The notes: generated by a model not told the origin, from the sequence alone. 64,000 nt of DNA from DATFVJ01 sp963851085 (GCA_963851085.1 CAWKNX010000004.1:372001-436000), one strand, 5' to 3'; positions 33,938-44,457 are shown, numbered from the stretch's first letter. Made by a program: numbers and translations.

Positions 33938-34417
33938 ATGACTGATCCGGCGAACCAAGACCTCGTTCCCCCGCGGCTGCGCTGCGGCATCGTCGTGCGT
34001 GTCCGGGAGGATGCCTGCGAAATTGTCAGGGACAGGCAGCTCTGCTCCGTTCGGTACGCGACGCCGTTTCCGTCGCCGCGGACCGAACGGGTGTCACCTG
34101 GTCACCTGGTGGCCATCGCGGCCGCGCCGGACGGCACCGAGGCGGTGGTGTGGCGGTGGTATGACGCCGTCGTGCTCGGCGCGGAGGCCGGCTTGATCAG
34201 GCTGTGGGAGCCCTCGCACGGCGAAGTCCTGGCCCAGCCACGGCCCGCGCACCAGTCCCCACAGCCCGGAACTCGTGCCTACCTGTCCGCCGGCCTGCCC
34301 GGCGCCGGCTGGTGGGTCGCCGGCGGCGCCGCTGCCAGCGCGGAGGACGCCGACGTCGAGCTGGACGAGGTCGAGCAGCTCTACACCGAGCGCGATCTCT
34401 GGAAGACCCTGGTATGA
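33938..34417 (+). CDS. Hypothetical protein cotranscribed with the VOC fusion
   Basis: The 159-aa product begins at an ATG four bases after the upstream stop, so the two form an operon. It looks beta-rich, with CGIVVRVREDACEIVRDRQL and AVVWRWYDAVVLG. It has an acidic tail VELDEVEQLYTERDL. I see no signal peptide, membrane segment or catalytic motif and do not recognise the family. Confidence 0.65.
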   Translation: MTDPANQDLVPPRLRCGIVVRVREDACEIVRDRQLCSVRYATPFPSPRTERVSPGHLVAIAAAPDGTEAVVWRWYDAVVLGAEAGLIRLWEPSHGEVLAQPRPAHQSPQPGTRAYLSAGLPGAGWWVAGGAAASAEDADVELDEVEQLYTERDLWKTLV

Positions 34418-35184
34418 GATCCGGAGAACTCGGGCCCCATGCACGCACGCGAAACATGTCCAGCCGACGGAACTGTCCACGGGAACCTCGCAGATGGGAG
34501 GCCATGCCCGCTCAGGAGCGTCCCGTATACCCCGCCCGATGAAGATTCTCCCTGGGGTGCCCTATCCGGCACACCCGTCTCCGCCCGCGGCAGTCCGGCA
34601 CACAAACCGCGGTTCGGTGCGGCTCGGGCGGCGATGCGGGCCGGCGCGGCTGCCATACAGACGGCGGCTCGGTGTGCGTTCTCCCCCGGCCGCTCTATCA
34701 CTCAGCGTGATGCCGTCTATCGACGTAGCCCAATGCCGGCCGTCGACTCGGTGTGGCGTAACTGCCCTGGAGGTCCCCGTCGGGCGAGGTATCCGTGGAT
34801 GCCGTGAGCGAGCGGCCCGGCCGCCGCCGAGTAGATCCGCCTGACCTGACCTGGCGCGCCCTATGCGGCAGATCCGTGCGTTTCCGGGGTGGAGTCCAGC
34901 GCGTACTTGTGCGAGCTTTGGGGTCGCCGTCAGCGCGATGTGCGCGAACAGCAAGGACGTGGCCGCGGGCGCCGAGCCGCTGTTATGGCGCGAATCCCTG
35001 CCTGTGCTCCGGCGCCAGGGGCGATCGGGCACCGCCGGCTGCACCGGGTCGGGGAACGGCTGGGCCACGCAGTGGTCAGCTTCCCGCTGCTGCTCCGGCT
35101 GGGATAACTTCAAGGGCGGCGAAACCAGTGACGGTCCCAGGTGTGGACAGTGGAGCCCGCCCGCCGGGCTTGAGGAGTGAGACG
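34418..35184. other. Non-coding or decayed sequence
   Basis: Long overlapping frames are present on both strands, but none carries motifs, a good ribosome-binding site or consistent codon use. The last 30 bases contain the GAGGAGTGAG ribosome-binding site of the next gene. Confidence 0.35.
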
Positions 35185-35580
35185 ATGGACGGTGACGCCC
35201 AGATCAGGGCCAGGATCATGGAGCATTGGCGGGCCTCCGAGCAGGGGGACAGCGCGGCGGAGCACGCCATCTACGCGGCGGACGCGATCTTGGATTACCC
35301 GCAATCGGGGGAACGGTTCCGCGGCCGCGCGGCCATTGCGGCGCAGCGCGGTGGCCATCCGGCGGACCGGCACTTTACCGTGCTCCGGATCAGCGGCAAC
35401 GGGGACGTATGGGTGAGCGAGTGCGTGATCAGCTACGACGGCGTGCCGTCCCACTCGGTGAGCATCATGGAGTTCTCCGGCGGCCTCGTCGCCCATGAGA
35501 CGCAGTACTTTGCCGATCCCTTCGACCCGCCCGGGTGGCGGGCAGCGCTGGCCGAGCCGATGCAGGACCGTTCAGGCTGA
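35185..35580 (+). CDS. SnoaL-like NTF2-fold protein
   Basis: The 131-aa product from ATG 35185 (preceded by GAGGAG) begins MDGDAQIRARIMEHWRASEQ, then GDSAAEHAIYAADAILDYPQ. It continues SGERFRGRAAIAAQRGGHPA and ends HETQYFADPFDPPGWRAALA. The IY--DA-LDYPQSGERF-G signature is typical of a SnoaL-like nuclear transport factor 2-fold subgroup common in actinobacteria. It probably binds or isomerises a small hydrophobic molecule; the function is unknown. It has no close operon partner. Confidence 0.85.
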   Translation: MDGDAQIRARIMEHWRASEQGDSAAEHAIYAADAILDYPQSGERFRGRAAIAAQRGGHPADRHFTVLRISGNGDVWVSECVISYDGVPSHSVSIMEFSGGLVAHETQYFADPFDPPGWRAALAEPMQDRSG

Positions 35581-35746
35581 TGCGGACGATCGCCAGAGTC
35601 ACGTCGGGCTTGTCATCGGCGCGGTTGATCCAATGAGCGGTTGTCTGGGCGTATCTTCCACCCCCGGGCCACCCGACCAGGGCGCCAGTTTCGGTGCACT
35701 ACCGCCGGAGCTGGGTGATCTTGGCGAGGGCTGATACCCTCACGAC

Positions 35747-36583
35747 GTGCGTTTCGCCTTCAAGACCGCGCCGCAAAACACCACCTGGCCGGACATGCTG
35801 GCCGTCTGGAAGGAAGCCGACGACATCGAGATCTTCGAGTCGGGCTGGACCTTCGATCACTTCTACCCGATCTTCTCCGACCCGGCTGGCCCGTGCCTTG
35901 AGGGCTGGGTGACGACGACCGCGCTCGCGCAGGCCACCCGCCGGCTGCGGGTGGGAACGCTTGTCACCGGTATCCACTACCGCCATCCAGCGGTGCTGGC
36001 CAACATGGCCGCGACGTTGGACGTCATCTCGGGAGGACGGCTGGAGATCGGCATCGGCGCGGGCTGGAACGAAGAGGAGTCCGGCGCCTATGGCATCGCG
36101 CTGGGCAGTCCCCGTGAGCGCAGCGACCGGTTCGAGGAGGCCTGCGAGGTCATCGTGAGCCTGCTGTCGCAGGAGACGACCGACTTCACCGGCAGGTACT
36201 ACCGGCTCACCAGCGCGCGATGCGAACCCAAGGGTGTCCAGCGGCCGCACCCACCGATCTGCATCGGTGGCAGCGGTGAGCGGCGCACGCTGCGCACGGC
36301 CGCCCGGTTCGCACAGCACTGGAACTTCGTGGGCGGCACGCCAGCGGAGTTCGCCCGCAAGCGGGATGTGCTTTATGCGCACTGCGAGGATATCGGCCGT
36401 GATCCGAAAGAGATCACGTTGTCCAGCCATGTGCGGCTGGACAGCGGCGACATCGGGGCCACGGTCGCGGCGGCGGCCGCGTTCGGTGAACAAGGGCTCG
36501 ACCTCGCCGTCATCTACCTCCCGCCACCGCACGACCCGGCCATTCTCGCGCCGCTGGCGCAGGCCCTTTCCGGGCTGCGCTAA
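35747..36583 (+). CDS. LLM-class F420-dependent oxidoreductase
   Basis: This 278-aa protein is a luciferase-like monooxygenase-fold enzyme: WTFDHFYPI near residue 40, RRLRVGTLVTGIHYRHPAVL and GRLEIGIGAGWNEEE. It also has HPPICIGGSGERRTLRTAAR, which are the conserved blocks of the family. In actinomycetes most members of this subgroup use coenzyme F420 rather than flavin. It starts at GTG 35747. No linked F420 genes are present, so the substrate is open. Confidence 0.9.
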   Translation: MRFAFKTAPQNTTWPDMLAVWKEADDIEIFESGWTFDHFYPIFSDPAGPCLEGWVTTTALAQATRRLRVGTLVTGIHYRHPAVLANMAATLDVISGGRLEIGIGAGWNEEESGAYGIALGSPRERSDRFEEACEVIVSLLSQETTDFTGRYYRLTSARCEPKGVQRPHPPICIGGSGERRTLRTAARFAQHWNFVGGTPAEFARKRDVLYAHCEDIGRDPKEITLSSHVRLDSGDIGATVAAAAAFGEQGLDLAVIYLPPPHDPAILAPLAQALSGLR

Positions 36584-37139
36584 CGGTTAAGGGTGTGCGG
36601 GCCGAGAATCTCGTCCGTGGCTCTGACCAGCAGGGTTGCCGTCCCGGCCTGTACCGCTTCAGAACTCGACATAGAGCTGTGAACTGCGGTTTGGCCGGAT
36701 GAGCTGTGCGTGCCGAGGATGGCATCCATGGCTCTGACCAGCTGAGTTCGGCGGGCCATCAGGGCCGTCAAGATCACGTCAGACAAGTCCGGATCCTCAT
36801 CTCCATCAGCTGCCGGAAAGAGACAGGCGAGATCCGGTGGACCTGTCCTGGCTTGGACACCCGGGCGCTCAGATATGTCGCCTGCCCGGCGAGCAGGCGC
36901 AGCTCTCCGACGAACTGGCCCGTGCCGAAACGGGCGACGGCGGCCTCGGCCGCCCGCGCGGTTGCGGCCCGGACAACCTCTGCCTCTCCGGAATCAACCA
37001 GGATCAGGTCATAGGTAGCCTCGCTGATCCCGGACAGCAGCGCGCCCGATTCCACCTCCTGCGCAGATCCGTAGGCCTGCAGCCGCGCCCACTGCTCATC
37101 GCTGAGCGCCGGGAACGCCTCATCGCCGTGGTAGGTCAT
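36580..37139 (-). pseudogene. Truncated cyclic-nucleotide-binding domain protein
   Basis: From ATG 37139 the frame encodes a Crp-like cyclic-nucleotide-binding domain: FPALSDEQWARLQAYG, ATYDLILVDSGEAEVVRAAT and GTGQFVGELRLLAGQATYLS. This is the N-terminal domain of a class of actinobacterial FAD-dependent thioredoxin-reductase-like proteins. A frameshift near 36790 switches to PDLSDVILTALMARRTQLVR, which is the normal continuation, but the reductase is then missing. The end consists of two related blocks, LVRAMDAILGTH and LVRATDEILGPH, about 111 bases apart. A third copy of this DNA lies at 55973-56013. Confidence 0.65.
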
Positions 37140-37744
37140 CGGTTATCGCGTCTTCCGTGCGGCGCGTGCGGTGGCCTGCCGGGCCCGACGGATGGCCGGG
37201 TCGTGGTATTCCGCGCGCGGCGGCTCGCTGTCCGCGCGGCGCGGCGGGTGCCGCTGCACCTGTATCTGCCTCACTGTGTCTCATTCCTTCCGTGCTGGTT
37301 GCGCAGGTCAGCAGTTGTCGCGGGTGATCCCGCCACGCGGGCCGAGGCACTGCCCGGCTTACCTGCCCGCCCGTATATGCCCGGCTGCGCGGCAGGGCAA
37401 GGGCCGGGTCATCGGGGGATGCGCGGCCCGCGACCGGGACGTGCGGGCGGCGACGGTCTCCGCGCGGCCCGCGCAGCCGGGGAGCCGGGCCAGCGAGGTT
37501 CTCCGGAAGTAGTGCGGCAGCCCGAGATCGAGGCCGGTGGTCGCGTCCAGCTTGGCGATCGCCTCCTCTGCCCGGCCGCGGAGACGGGGCTCGAACGCTC
37601 CGGCGAACGCCTGCGAGAGCGCGCCGGCGGGTGTGCTGCCTGAGCGGGTAGCGAATAGCCGGTGCCCTCCTGGTAGAGCTCGGCGCCATGAGCTGGCTGG
37701 CGAGCACGACAAGGATGCGCCGGCCGGCGCCCGGCCAGGCCGCC
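37140..37744. other. Decayed coding sequence, family not recognised
   Basis: The minus strand contains coding-like stretches in shifting frames, such as GRRILVVLASQLMAPSSTRR and FEPRLRGRAEEAIAKLDATT. They suggest one frameshifted gene between the cyclic-nucleotide-binding remnant and the IS3 fragment. I cannot name it. Confidence 0.3.
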
Positions 37745-38190
37745 GCCTCCTTGAGCGCATCGATCTGGAGCTGCACTGTCTTATCTTCTGCGCTGAGCGC
37801 TTCACCGGGCGGATTTTATTCTCCGCGCAGTAAGCGTCGAACACCGAGGATGTATACTGGCAGCCGCGGTCAGAATGGAAGATGACCCCGGGCGGTCGCC
37901 ACTTTTTTTGCGAACTCCACCTGCATCCGCAGTTCCGCGATCGTGGATTTATCGTCCCTGGACTCGGCCCGCAGCCGGACCAGCTCGGCCCGCTCGGACT
38001 CGCCCAGCGGGGCATCCGGGTTCTTCCCGGACTCCGCGGCCTCTCGTGCCACCTTCACCCACTTGCCCAGAGTCATCTCATGGACGCCGATGTTACGGGC
38101 GACCTCAGCGACCGGACGGCCACCGTCAATGACGAAAGCTACCGACTGCGCCTTGTACTCCGGCGTAAATGCGCGGCGTGTCGAACCCAT
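37745..38190 (-). mobile_element. IS3-family remnant (OrfA plus piece of OrfB)
   Basis: OrfA from ATG 38190 is a typical IS3 HTH protein: MGSTRRAFTPEYKAQSVAFV, VAEVARNIGVHEMTLGKWV and a coiled-coil tail. It ends at an A7 run (GCAAAAAAAGTGG at about 37902-37914), the usual programmed -1 frameshift site. Directly after it the DNA encodes VIFHSDRGCQYTSSVFDAYC, the second catalytic Asp block of OrfB. The roughly 150 preceding OrfB residues are deleted and the Glu block is lost, so the element is inactive. Confidence 0.85.
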
Positions 38191-38261
38191 TTCTCGCTCT
38201 CCCGACGAATCGGGCAGCTAAGCCGGGTGTCCACCGAAGCGGGCACGGTCCAGGGCCGACC

Positions 38262-38551
38262 AACCCGGCATCGACTGGATCCTGCTGATCCCGTCCCTGG
38301 CGGCTGCCCACACCCAGACAATCATCCGCCCGGTGACGCCCCGCCAGCTCGTGCCATTCACCCTGCAATGGAACCCCAGCCGGGTGCACACCATAGCCGT
38401 TGCCCGATTCGTCCACTGCGCGCTGGCTGCAGATCTCCCGCCCGGCTGGCATACCCAGCCCGATCACCTGCACCACACCGAACTAAATCAGGACCTGGAC
38501 GGACCCCCACCCGAGCCAGCACCGCGATCAGGCTGCGACCCGGGGAACTGA
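38262..38551 (+). pseudogene. C-terminal fragment of a LysR-like regulator
   Basis: The frame reads GIDWILLIPSLAAAHTQTII then RPVTPRQLVPFTLQWNPSRV, and ends shortly after a final helix. This resembles the last strand and helix of the LysR substrate-binding domain (--VALLP---A------RPL---P-TL-W). There is no DNA-binding domain. The assignment is tentative. Confidence 0.4.
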
Positions 38552-38890
38552 CGCCACGGCGCAACGAACGCGCTGGGGTCGGCGGGCCCTGTGGACGGCG
38601 ATGCGGCCGCGGCCAACCCATGCCGCGAGCCACGTGGGTAAGGCCGCCGCGGCATCGGGGCGCGAGCGTAGGTAGATGCTCCCAAAGAGGCCGCACATAA
38701 TGCTCGTTCGGGTGCACCCGAAAACGACAGCCCGTCGATCCGATTGGCAGCGCAATCGGCGGTTCGCGCACTTGACGTGGGGGTACGCGCCAGCACGTTC
38801 CGTGACGCCGTCGATCGCCCGGCCGGCTGAACCTGCCGGGCTTTGCGCCGCCAGTGGCAATCGCGGCGTTGGAGAGACGCGCGGGCGTGT

Positions 38891-39406
38891 TTACGGGCGC
38901 CCGGGGATCACCTGGGGGGTGAGCTGTTCGATGTCATGGCGGGCGCGCAGCTCGGCGATCGCTGCGTCAAGCGGGCCTGTCGTGCTGGCGACCAGCTCAG
39001 CGAGCTCCTTCTGGTAGTGCTCGTGGCCGGAAGGGGAGACCAGGAAGATCATGCGGGCCGGGCCGGGACCCGGGTTGGCGAACGCGTGCGGGCAGCCGCG
39101 CGGGACATACATCATGCTCCCTGGCCCGCCGCGGGCCACCGTGGCCTCGGTGTGCGACTCCCAGCTCTGCCAGTTGCCCGGAGTCCGGACCCGCGGTTCG
39201 AAGGCGAGCAGGTCGAGCTGGCCCTCCAGAACATAGAACAGCTCTTCTGCGTTGCGGTGCAGGTGGGCGCCGACGTCGAATCCCGGCCCGATGTCCACGA
39301 CCTCGAACATCGACCAGGACTGCGAGTGCTCGTCGCCCACCTTGAGCGTCATGGCAGGTGAGACCCGTTGGCCCTCACCAGGGCCCAGCACGAAACCATC
39401 TGTCAT
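38891..39406 (-). CDS. Cupin-domain protein
   Basis: The 171-aa product from ATG 39406 contains a single cupin barrel. The first motif is VGAHLHRNAEELFYVLEGQL (metal ligands H, H-type position, E) and the second is PRGCPHAFANPGPGPARMIF with the fourth ligand His. A helical C-terminus follows (HEHYQKELAELVASTTGPLD). Such small cupins include dioxygenases, isomerases and sensory proteins; no substrate can be inferred. An upstream ATG at 39475 would add 23 residues without improving the match. Confidence 0.88.
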   Translation of the reverse strand: MTDGFVLGPGEGQRVSPAMTLKVGDEHSQSWSMFEVVDIGPGFDVGAHLHRNAEELFYVLEGQLDLLAFEPRVRTPGNWQSWESHTEATVARGGPGSMMYVPRGCPHAFANPGPGPARMIFLVSPSGHEHYQKELAELVASTTGPLDAAIAELRARHDIEQLTPQVIPGRP

Positions 39407-40379
39407 GAACCGGATAATCCCACCGCAACAGCCCGCGTCAAGCCGCAGCGGCAACCCGGTCATCTTCAGCATCAAAGGGCCCGCCGCAGACCAGGCAACC
39501 GGACCAGGAGGATTTGACCGCGCGCCGCCCCGAGCGCCTGCTTGAGGGCAGCCACATCCGCGCGCCTGGAAGCGGCCGGCGACAATTGCGGCCTACGGTC
39601 TGGTATGCCTGCCAGCAAGCGGCCTGCACCGCAGGACACGCTGACCGCCCCCAGATCTTGCCCGGCGGGCGGGCCCGCGACGCCAGCATCTTCGGGATTG
39701 TGAGTGACCTGGCACCCTTGCATCCCCGCAACAACACCCTTTCCCGGTGAGGTCTTCCTCCGCGTGGGCGCGGGCGCAGCGACCGCGCGGACGTGGGTGG
39801 CTCCCGAGTGATATGTCATGCCAGTCTCTGCCGAGGATCCCGGCCTTCGCTCTCCACGGATGTGCTGGAAATCCCAGCATGCGGGTCGCTCATACGGGCA
39901 TCGCTGGCAGCGCACATGGCCGTGCGACCTGCGGCAGGAGCGCGCATCCCCGCGGCCGGGCGATCAGGAATGAATATGCAACCTGGCTCAGTCTGGCAGG
40001 CTTCGACGGATCAAGCTGGAACAGGAGATGCGCGCGGATAGCCGCCGTTCGGCACGCTCTGGTAGCGGTGTAGGGCGTGGTCAATGGGCGCACCGAACGG
40101 GTAATCGGGGCGCCTGCAGCGCGACGATCTGCTCCGCGCGTACTTCGGCGGCCCCGCCTGGTTCGCCGAACGATCGGCCGTGCCCGGCCGCGGGGCCGCG
40201 GTAACAAGCCATCTGCGAAGCGATGAACGGGAGGAGAAGGCTCGGCCGGTACCCCCCACGAGGGCTGTCAGGCAAGAATCCCGGCAAGAAGCACGATGAC
40301 GTTGGGCCCGGCACGCGGCGAAAGGACCGGCAGCGAGCGTGGCGAAGGTGTGCTCAGGAGTGATCGCGAAATCGCCTGG
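39407..40379. other. Nearly 1 kb without an identifiable gene
   Basis: Many short frames occur on both strands. One plus-strand piece near 39965-40072 (RNEYATWLSLAGFDGSSWNR) resembles the C-terminal strand-helix of a methyltransferase, but nothing precedes it. The rest appears decayed. Confidence 0.35.
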
Positions 40380-40830
40380 TCAGACGGTGGGCGGAGCGGC
40401 GGGCGTGCACAGCTCCAGCGCCTGCAACGCCAGCCGGACGGCGGTGTCGAGCTGGGGATCGCGGCCCGCTGCCCAGTCGTGCGGCGCGATTGTCACCTCG
40501 ACGTCCGGATCCACGCCGTGGTTCTCTACCGCCCAGCCGACGCCGGCGAACCACCAGGCGTACTTCGGCTGCGCCACCAGGGTCCCATCGACCAGCTCGT
40601 ACTTGAGGTCAACGCCTCTCACGCCGCCCCAGGTACGGGTGCCGGCCACGGTCGCGATGCCGTAGGACTTCAGCGCCTGGATCACGATGTCGCCGCCGGA
40701 ACTCGCGTACTCGTCCGTGATCGCTACGATCGGCCCACGCGGTGCATCGGCCGGGTAGCTCGACGGCTCCTCGTACCGGGACACGTTCCAGCCGATGATG
40801 CGCCGATCGGTCCGGTGTCCTGGCAGATCG
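40380..40830 (-). pseudogene. C-terminal fragment of an S41/tricorn-type protease
   Basis: The frame encodes RRIIGWNVSRYEEPSSYPAD, then VAITDEYASSGGDIVIQALK, where the Ser is the S41 nucleophile region. GTRTWGGVRG and VENHGVDPDVEVTIAPHDW follow. These are the hallmarks of the C-terminal catalytic domain of tricorn-like S41 peptidases. The propeller, PDZ and N-terminal parts are missing: at about 40830 the sequence switches to the end of a VOC gene. It has no independent start. Confidence 0.8.
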
Positions 40831-41200
40831 ATCGAGGCTCCAGTACGCAGAACGGGTTGCCCTCTGGGTCGGCCAGGGCCGTCCACGGGACGTCGTCCTG
40901 GCCCACGTCGGCGGGCGTCGCGCCGAGATCCTGGAGGCGGGCGACCAGGTCCGCCTGATGGGCCGCAGAGGTGGTGGCGAGATCGATGTGCACGCGGTTC
41001 TTCACCGTTTCGGGCTCCGGGACGGTGACGATGTCGACGCAGACTGCGACGGGGTCGGGATAGGTGCAGCCCTCGGGTTCGAGGTTGGTCACGCCGGGTT
41101 CCTCGCTGGAAACGCTCCAGCCGAGCGCATCCGCCCAGAACCGGCCGAGCGCGGAGTCATCCCGAGCCTTCATGTTGAGTTGAACAAGCCGTGTCGCCAT
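40724..41200 (-). CDS. VOC/glyoxalase-like protein, 3' end truncated
   Basis: The product starts at ATG 41200 as MATRLVQLNMKARDDSALGR, FWADALGW. It contains KNRVHIDLATTSAAHQADLV and ALADPEGNPFCVLEP, the standard VOC signature of actinobacterial glyoxalase-like proteins. After CVLEPR the natural end or second domain is lost and about 45 unrelated residues follow, read out of frame through the S41 remnant. The single VOC module may still fold. The junction near 40830-40850 marks a deletion that fused two truncated genes. Confidence 0.7.
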   Translation of the reverse strand: MATRLVQLNMKARDDSALGRFWADALGWSVSSEEPGVTNLEPEGCTYPDPVAVCVDIVTVPEPETVKNRVHIDLATTSAAHQADLVARLQDLGATPADVGQDDVPWTALADPEGNPFCVLEPRSICQDTGPIGASSAGTCPGTRSRRATRPMHRVGRS

Positions 41201-41606
41201 GCCGGCGATCTTATGCACACCGTCCTGCGACGACATACACAAATACCGTCGCCAAGCAGAGATCAACTCGCTCGCCAACCGCGACAGCCGATGCGCTGGG
41301 CGATGTAACCGGGCCTGCTGAGGCTCTTGGCGATTGCCCACCCCATGCACCTGTAGGTGAACGTGATGCGGCCCAGCTCGGCGTCCCAGCCGCGCTCCGT
41401 GGCTCCCGCACCAATGCCCGTGGTCGGCGGATCCTGCCGTGCGCTAGGCCCGGTGGAACTGCTCGCGGCGGTCACCTGATGACCCGATCAACCGCCATCA
41501 CCGGGTACTGCCAAGAACAATGGTCATGGTCAGGGCGATAGGACCAGCATGCGCAATTGGCAGGCCTTGGTCCTCGGACGCAGTCTCGCCTGGGGAATCC
41601 TGACGG
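41201..41606. other. Intergenic, nothing recognised
   Basis: Between the VOC gene start and the SNF2 helicase stop there are only short shadow frames. Confidence 0.35.
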
Positions 41607-43758
41607 TCAGGAACCCGGGGCGTCGCCATGTCCGAAAGACGCCCGCAGCGCATCCGTCAGCAATGCGACCAGCGCCTCGAGCTGCACGTCGGCCGGCGAG
41701 GAGGCCTCCTGGTCCGCCCCGTCCAGCGCCCGGGCGGCAAGCCCCGCCTTGCCGTCGATCAGCCCGGCGATCCGGGCGTCGATGGTCTGCGCGGCGATGA
41801 TGCGCCACGCGGTGACCGGTTCGGCCTGCCCGATGCGGTGGCTGCGGTCGATGGCCTGGGTCTGCTCCGCGTCGGTCCAGGACAGCTCGGCCAGCACGAT
41901 GTTCGAGGCGACCTGCAGATTCAGGCCCACGCCAGCCGCGGTCAGCGAGCACACCGCGACCGTGACGTCCGGGTCGTTCACGAAGGCGTCGACGTTCGCC
42001 TGCCGCGCCGTGGGCGTCTGGCCGCCACGGATCGACGAGAAGCGCACCCCCTGCCGGGCGAAAATCTCTTCGGCGGCGTCCATCACGTCGACGTGCTTGG
42101 CGAAGAAGACGACCTTGCCGGCGCTGCGGGCCAGCTGCGTCGCGTAGTCCGCGGCCAGTTCGGCTTTCGCCTGGCCGATGCGTCGCATCATGGTGAACAC
42201 GTTCTCGCCGGACTGCGCGGTCGTCGCCTCCTTCAGCTCCGACCGGGCCACCCAGCGGACGAGGTCGTGGTCGATGCCCCCGGCGCCGACGTCGGAGGAT
42301 CGGTTCGCGAGCGCGGTCTCGTACCGCGCCACCATCCGGCCGGCGAGGTCCCGTTCTGCCGCCCGGATCGACCGGCCGGCCCGTTCGTCCAGCTCAACGG
42401 GGAGGTCGGCGATACGGCGGGCGGGGATGTCGGCGGCCACGTCGAGCTTGCGGCGGCGCACGATGCCGCGGTCGATCACGCACTGGCGCGCCGCGGCGTA
42501 GAAGCCCCGGTCGGCGGGCGTCAGGCCGGTGTCCTCAAGCGCGTCCACTAGCTCGTCGAGGGGCTTGCTGCCGTCGATCCAGCCGAGGAACTGCCAGATC
42601 GCCCGGAAGTCCTCGATGTCGTTGATCAGCGGGGTGCCGGTCAGCGCCATCAGCAGGGGCTGGTCCCGTACGGGACCGGACGCGGTCGGAGAGCGCGAGG
42701 ACGTGCTGCGAGCGCTGCGAGGTCTTGTTCTTGATGAAGTGGGCCTCGTCCACGACCATGCCGCGGAAGCCGAAGTCGCTGAGCCAGCCCATGTGACGGT
42801 CGAGAACCTCGTAGTTGAGCACGACGATATCGGCGAAGCCGTCGACAGCCTCGCCGGCGCCCTGCACCACGGTGGCCGGGCGGTGGGAAGTCCAGCGGGC
42901 CGCCTCACGGGCCCAGTTGGTCTTGACGACGTTCGGCACGACGACGAGCAGCGGGTAGGCGTTCGCTGCTTCCGCGGCGAGCAGCGCCTGGGCCGTCTTG
43001 CCCAGACCCGGCTCATCAGCGAGCAGGAACGTCCGGTGACCGGCAGCGGCCGCGGCGACCAGCTGCCCCTGGTGCGGCATCAGTTCCAGGCCCGCCGGGG
43101 TGAACCGTGCCGTCGGCGCCGGGAGCGCCATGCACGCCGGGGTTCCCCCACCGGCACGCTCGAAGGAACTCAGCAGCGGGCCGAGCAGCTCCCAGCCGGC
43201 CAGGCGGCGCGGACGGGAGGTGAGCTGCGGAACGGCGGAGAAGTCGGGGGCGAGAAAGGGGTTCGCCAGTTGCCGGGAGATCACCGACTGCGGCACGACT
43301 CGCCGCTCCGAGCCGGCGGAAGCTGTAGCGGTCTCCGCCGGCGCGATCTCTTCGGGCGCTGGCGCGATGCCGAGGTCCCGCAGCATTTCCCGCTTGAGCG
43401 ACCTGGCCGCGTCGGAGACGCCGGAGCCCTCGGCGAGCAGCGCCAGTAGCCCAGCGTCCTGGACGGCGGTCGTCGCGAGGATGGTCGCGATGCCGTCCAG
43501 GCTCTTGAGCTGCCCGGCCCGATGACTGTCGCTTCCGGCCGCCGCCCGGACGCGGGCGCGCTCGTCCCGCAGCAGCAGGGCGACGGCCTGGAACTTCGTA
43601 CGCACGGCCGGCGTCACGCGGCCGCGCCGAGCAGCCGCCTCGACCTCACGGACGGTTCGGGCGAGCACCGAGACGACGTCACCGCGGTGGTGGACGCGTC
43701 GCTGCTTCCGCGGGGCGGTACGGCGAGCGCCCGTCTGGCGCTGGCCTGGTCGAGCCAC
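41607..43758 (-). pseudogene. SNF2-family DEAD/DEAH helicase with one frameshift
   Basis: From GTG 43758 (preceded by GAGGAGAAG) the protein starts VARPGQRQTGARRTAPRKQR, as in actinobacterial SNF2-like helicases of about 720 aa. Motif I is LADEPGLGKTAQALLA, motif II VVDEAHFIKN. A one-base shift near 42665 interrupts LALSDRVRSRT and resumes as QPLLMALTGTPLINDIEDFR (motif III). The helicase C domain follows, with GKVVFFAKHVDVMDAAEEIF, CSLTAAGVGLNLQVAS and the DRSHRIGQ motif. Apart from the shift the gene is complete. SNF2 proteins remodel or translocate on DNA, and some act in phage defence; the role here is unknown. A sequencing error is a real alternative. Confidence 0.85.
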
Positions 43759-44457
43759 AGACTTCTCCTCTGGAATGCCGGGGCACGGTGGCCACGGCAG
43801 CATGCCGCACAGTCCCGCGGCCGGGGCGAGGAACGTCCCGAGCACAGGGCCTGGTGCTTCGAACGCCGAGCCGACTTGCGGATCTCCAAGGATCAACGCA
43901 GCGGGCCCCGGCAAGCGTCTCACGCGGACCCGGAGCCGCCGGTGGGTGGGCTGGTAACCACGGGCACGGGGAAAGTCGTCGTCGGACGACCGGCTCGGTT
44001 CTTGGGTACCGCTCATGTTAACGCATGCGAGGGCGCATAATTCCCGGCCGCACGGTGGGTGAACGTCCTCAATTGCCGCGGACAGGGTCAAGCGCCGGGG
44101 CCTGGTGTGAGACTTGGCTATCTCGGGTGGTCAGCCGGCAGCCGTGAGCTCGGCTAAGGGCTGTCCCGTAAATGATCTCCAGTCGGCGGCTCGGTTCGGC
44201 GGTACCGCACCGTCATGCGTACTGCTCGTGGCTGGCGCTGCCTCAGACGAGCCGTGGGAAGTCAGGATGATCGGCATAGCGCGAGGCGAGATCAAACAGT
44301 CGTCACATGGGCCAGGGGCCGCCGTCGAACAGGAGGCCGGAGGGTCGTGAGGCTTTTTGGGTATGCGCTCCTGCAACGGATCAGATGGAGCGAATCTCCA
44401 GGGCTTCGTCCTCGCGCGCCGATCAGGGTTCGTCCGCTGTCCCGCAGCAGGCTCGCG
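43759..44457. other. Intergenic with an in-frame upstream extension of the helicase
   Basis: The helicase frame stays open upstream to 44091 and could start at an ATG near 44016 (MSGTQEPSRSSDDDFP), but there is no ribosome-binding site and no homology. From 44159 GGGCTGTCCCGTAA resembles the terminal repeat of some actinomycete IS5-type elements, without a partner end. Confidence 0.35.

Noticed and set aside
44159..44178. GGGCTGTCCCGTAAATGATC resembling an IS5-type terminal repeat
   Set aside because: No inverted partner or transposase next to it; not enough to call an element.
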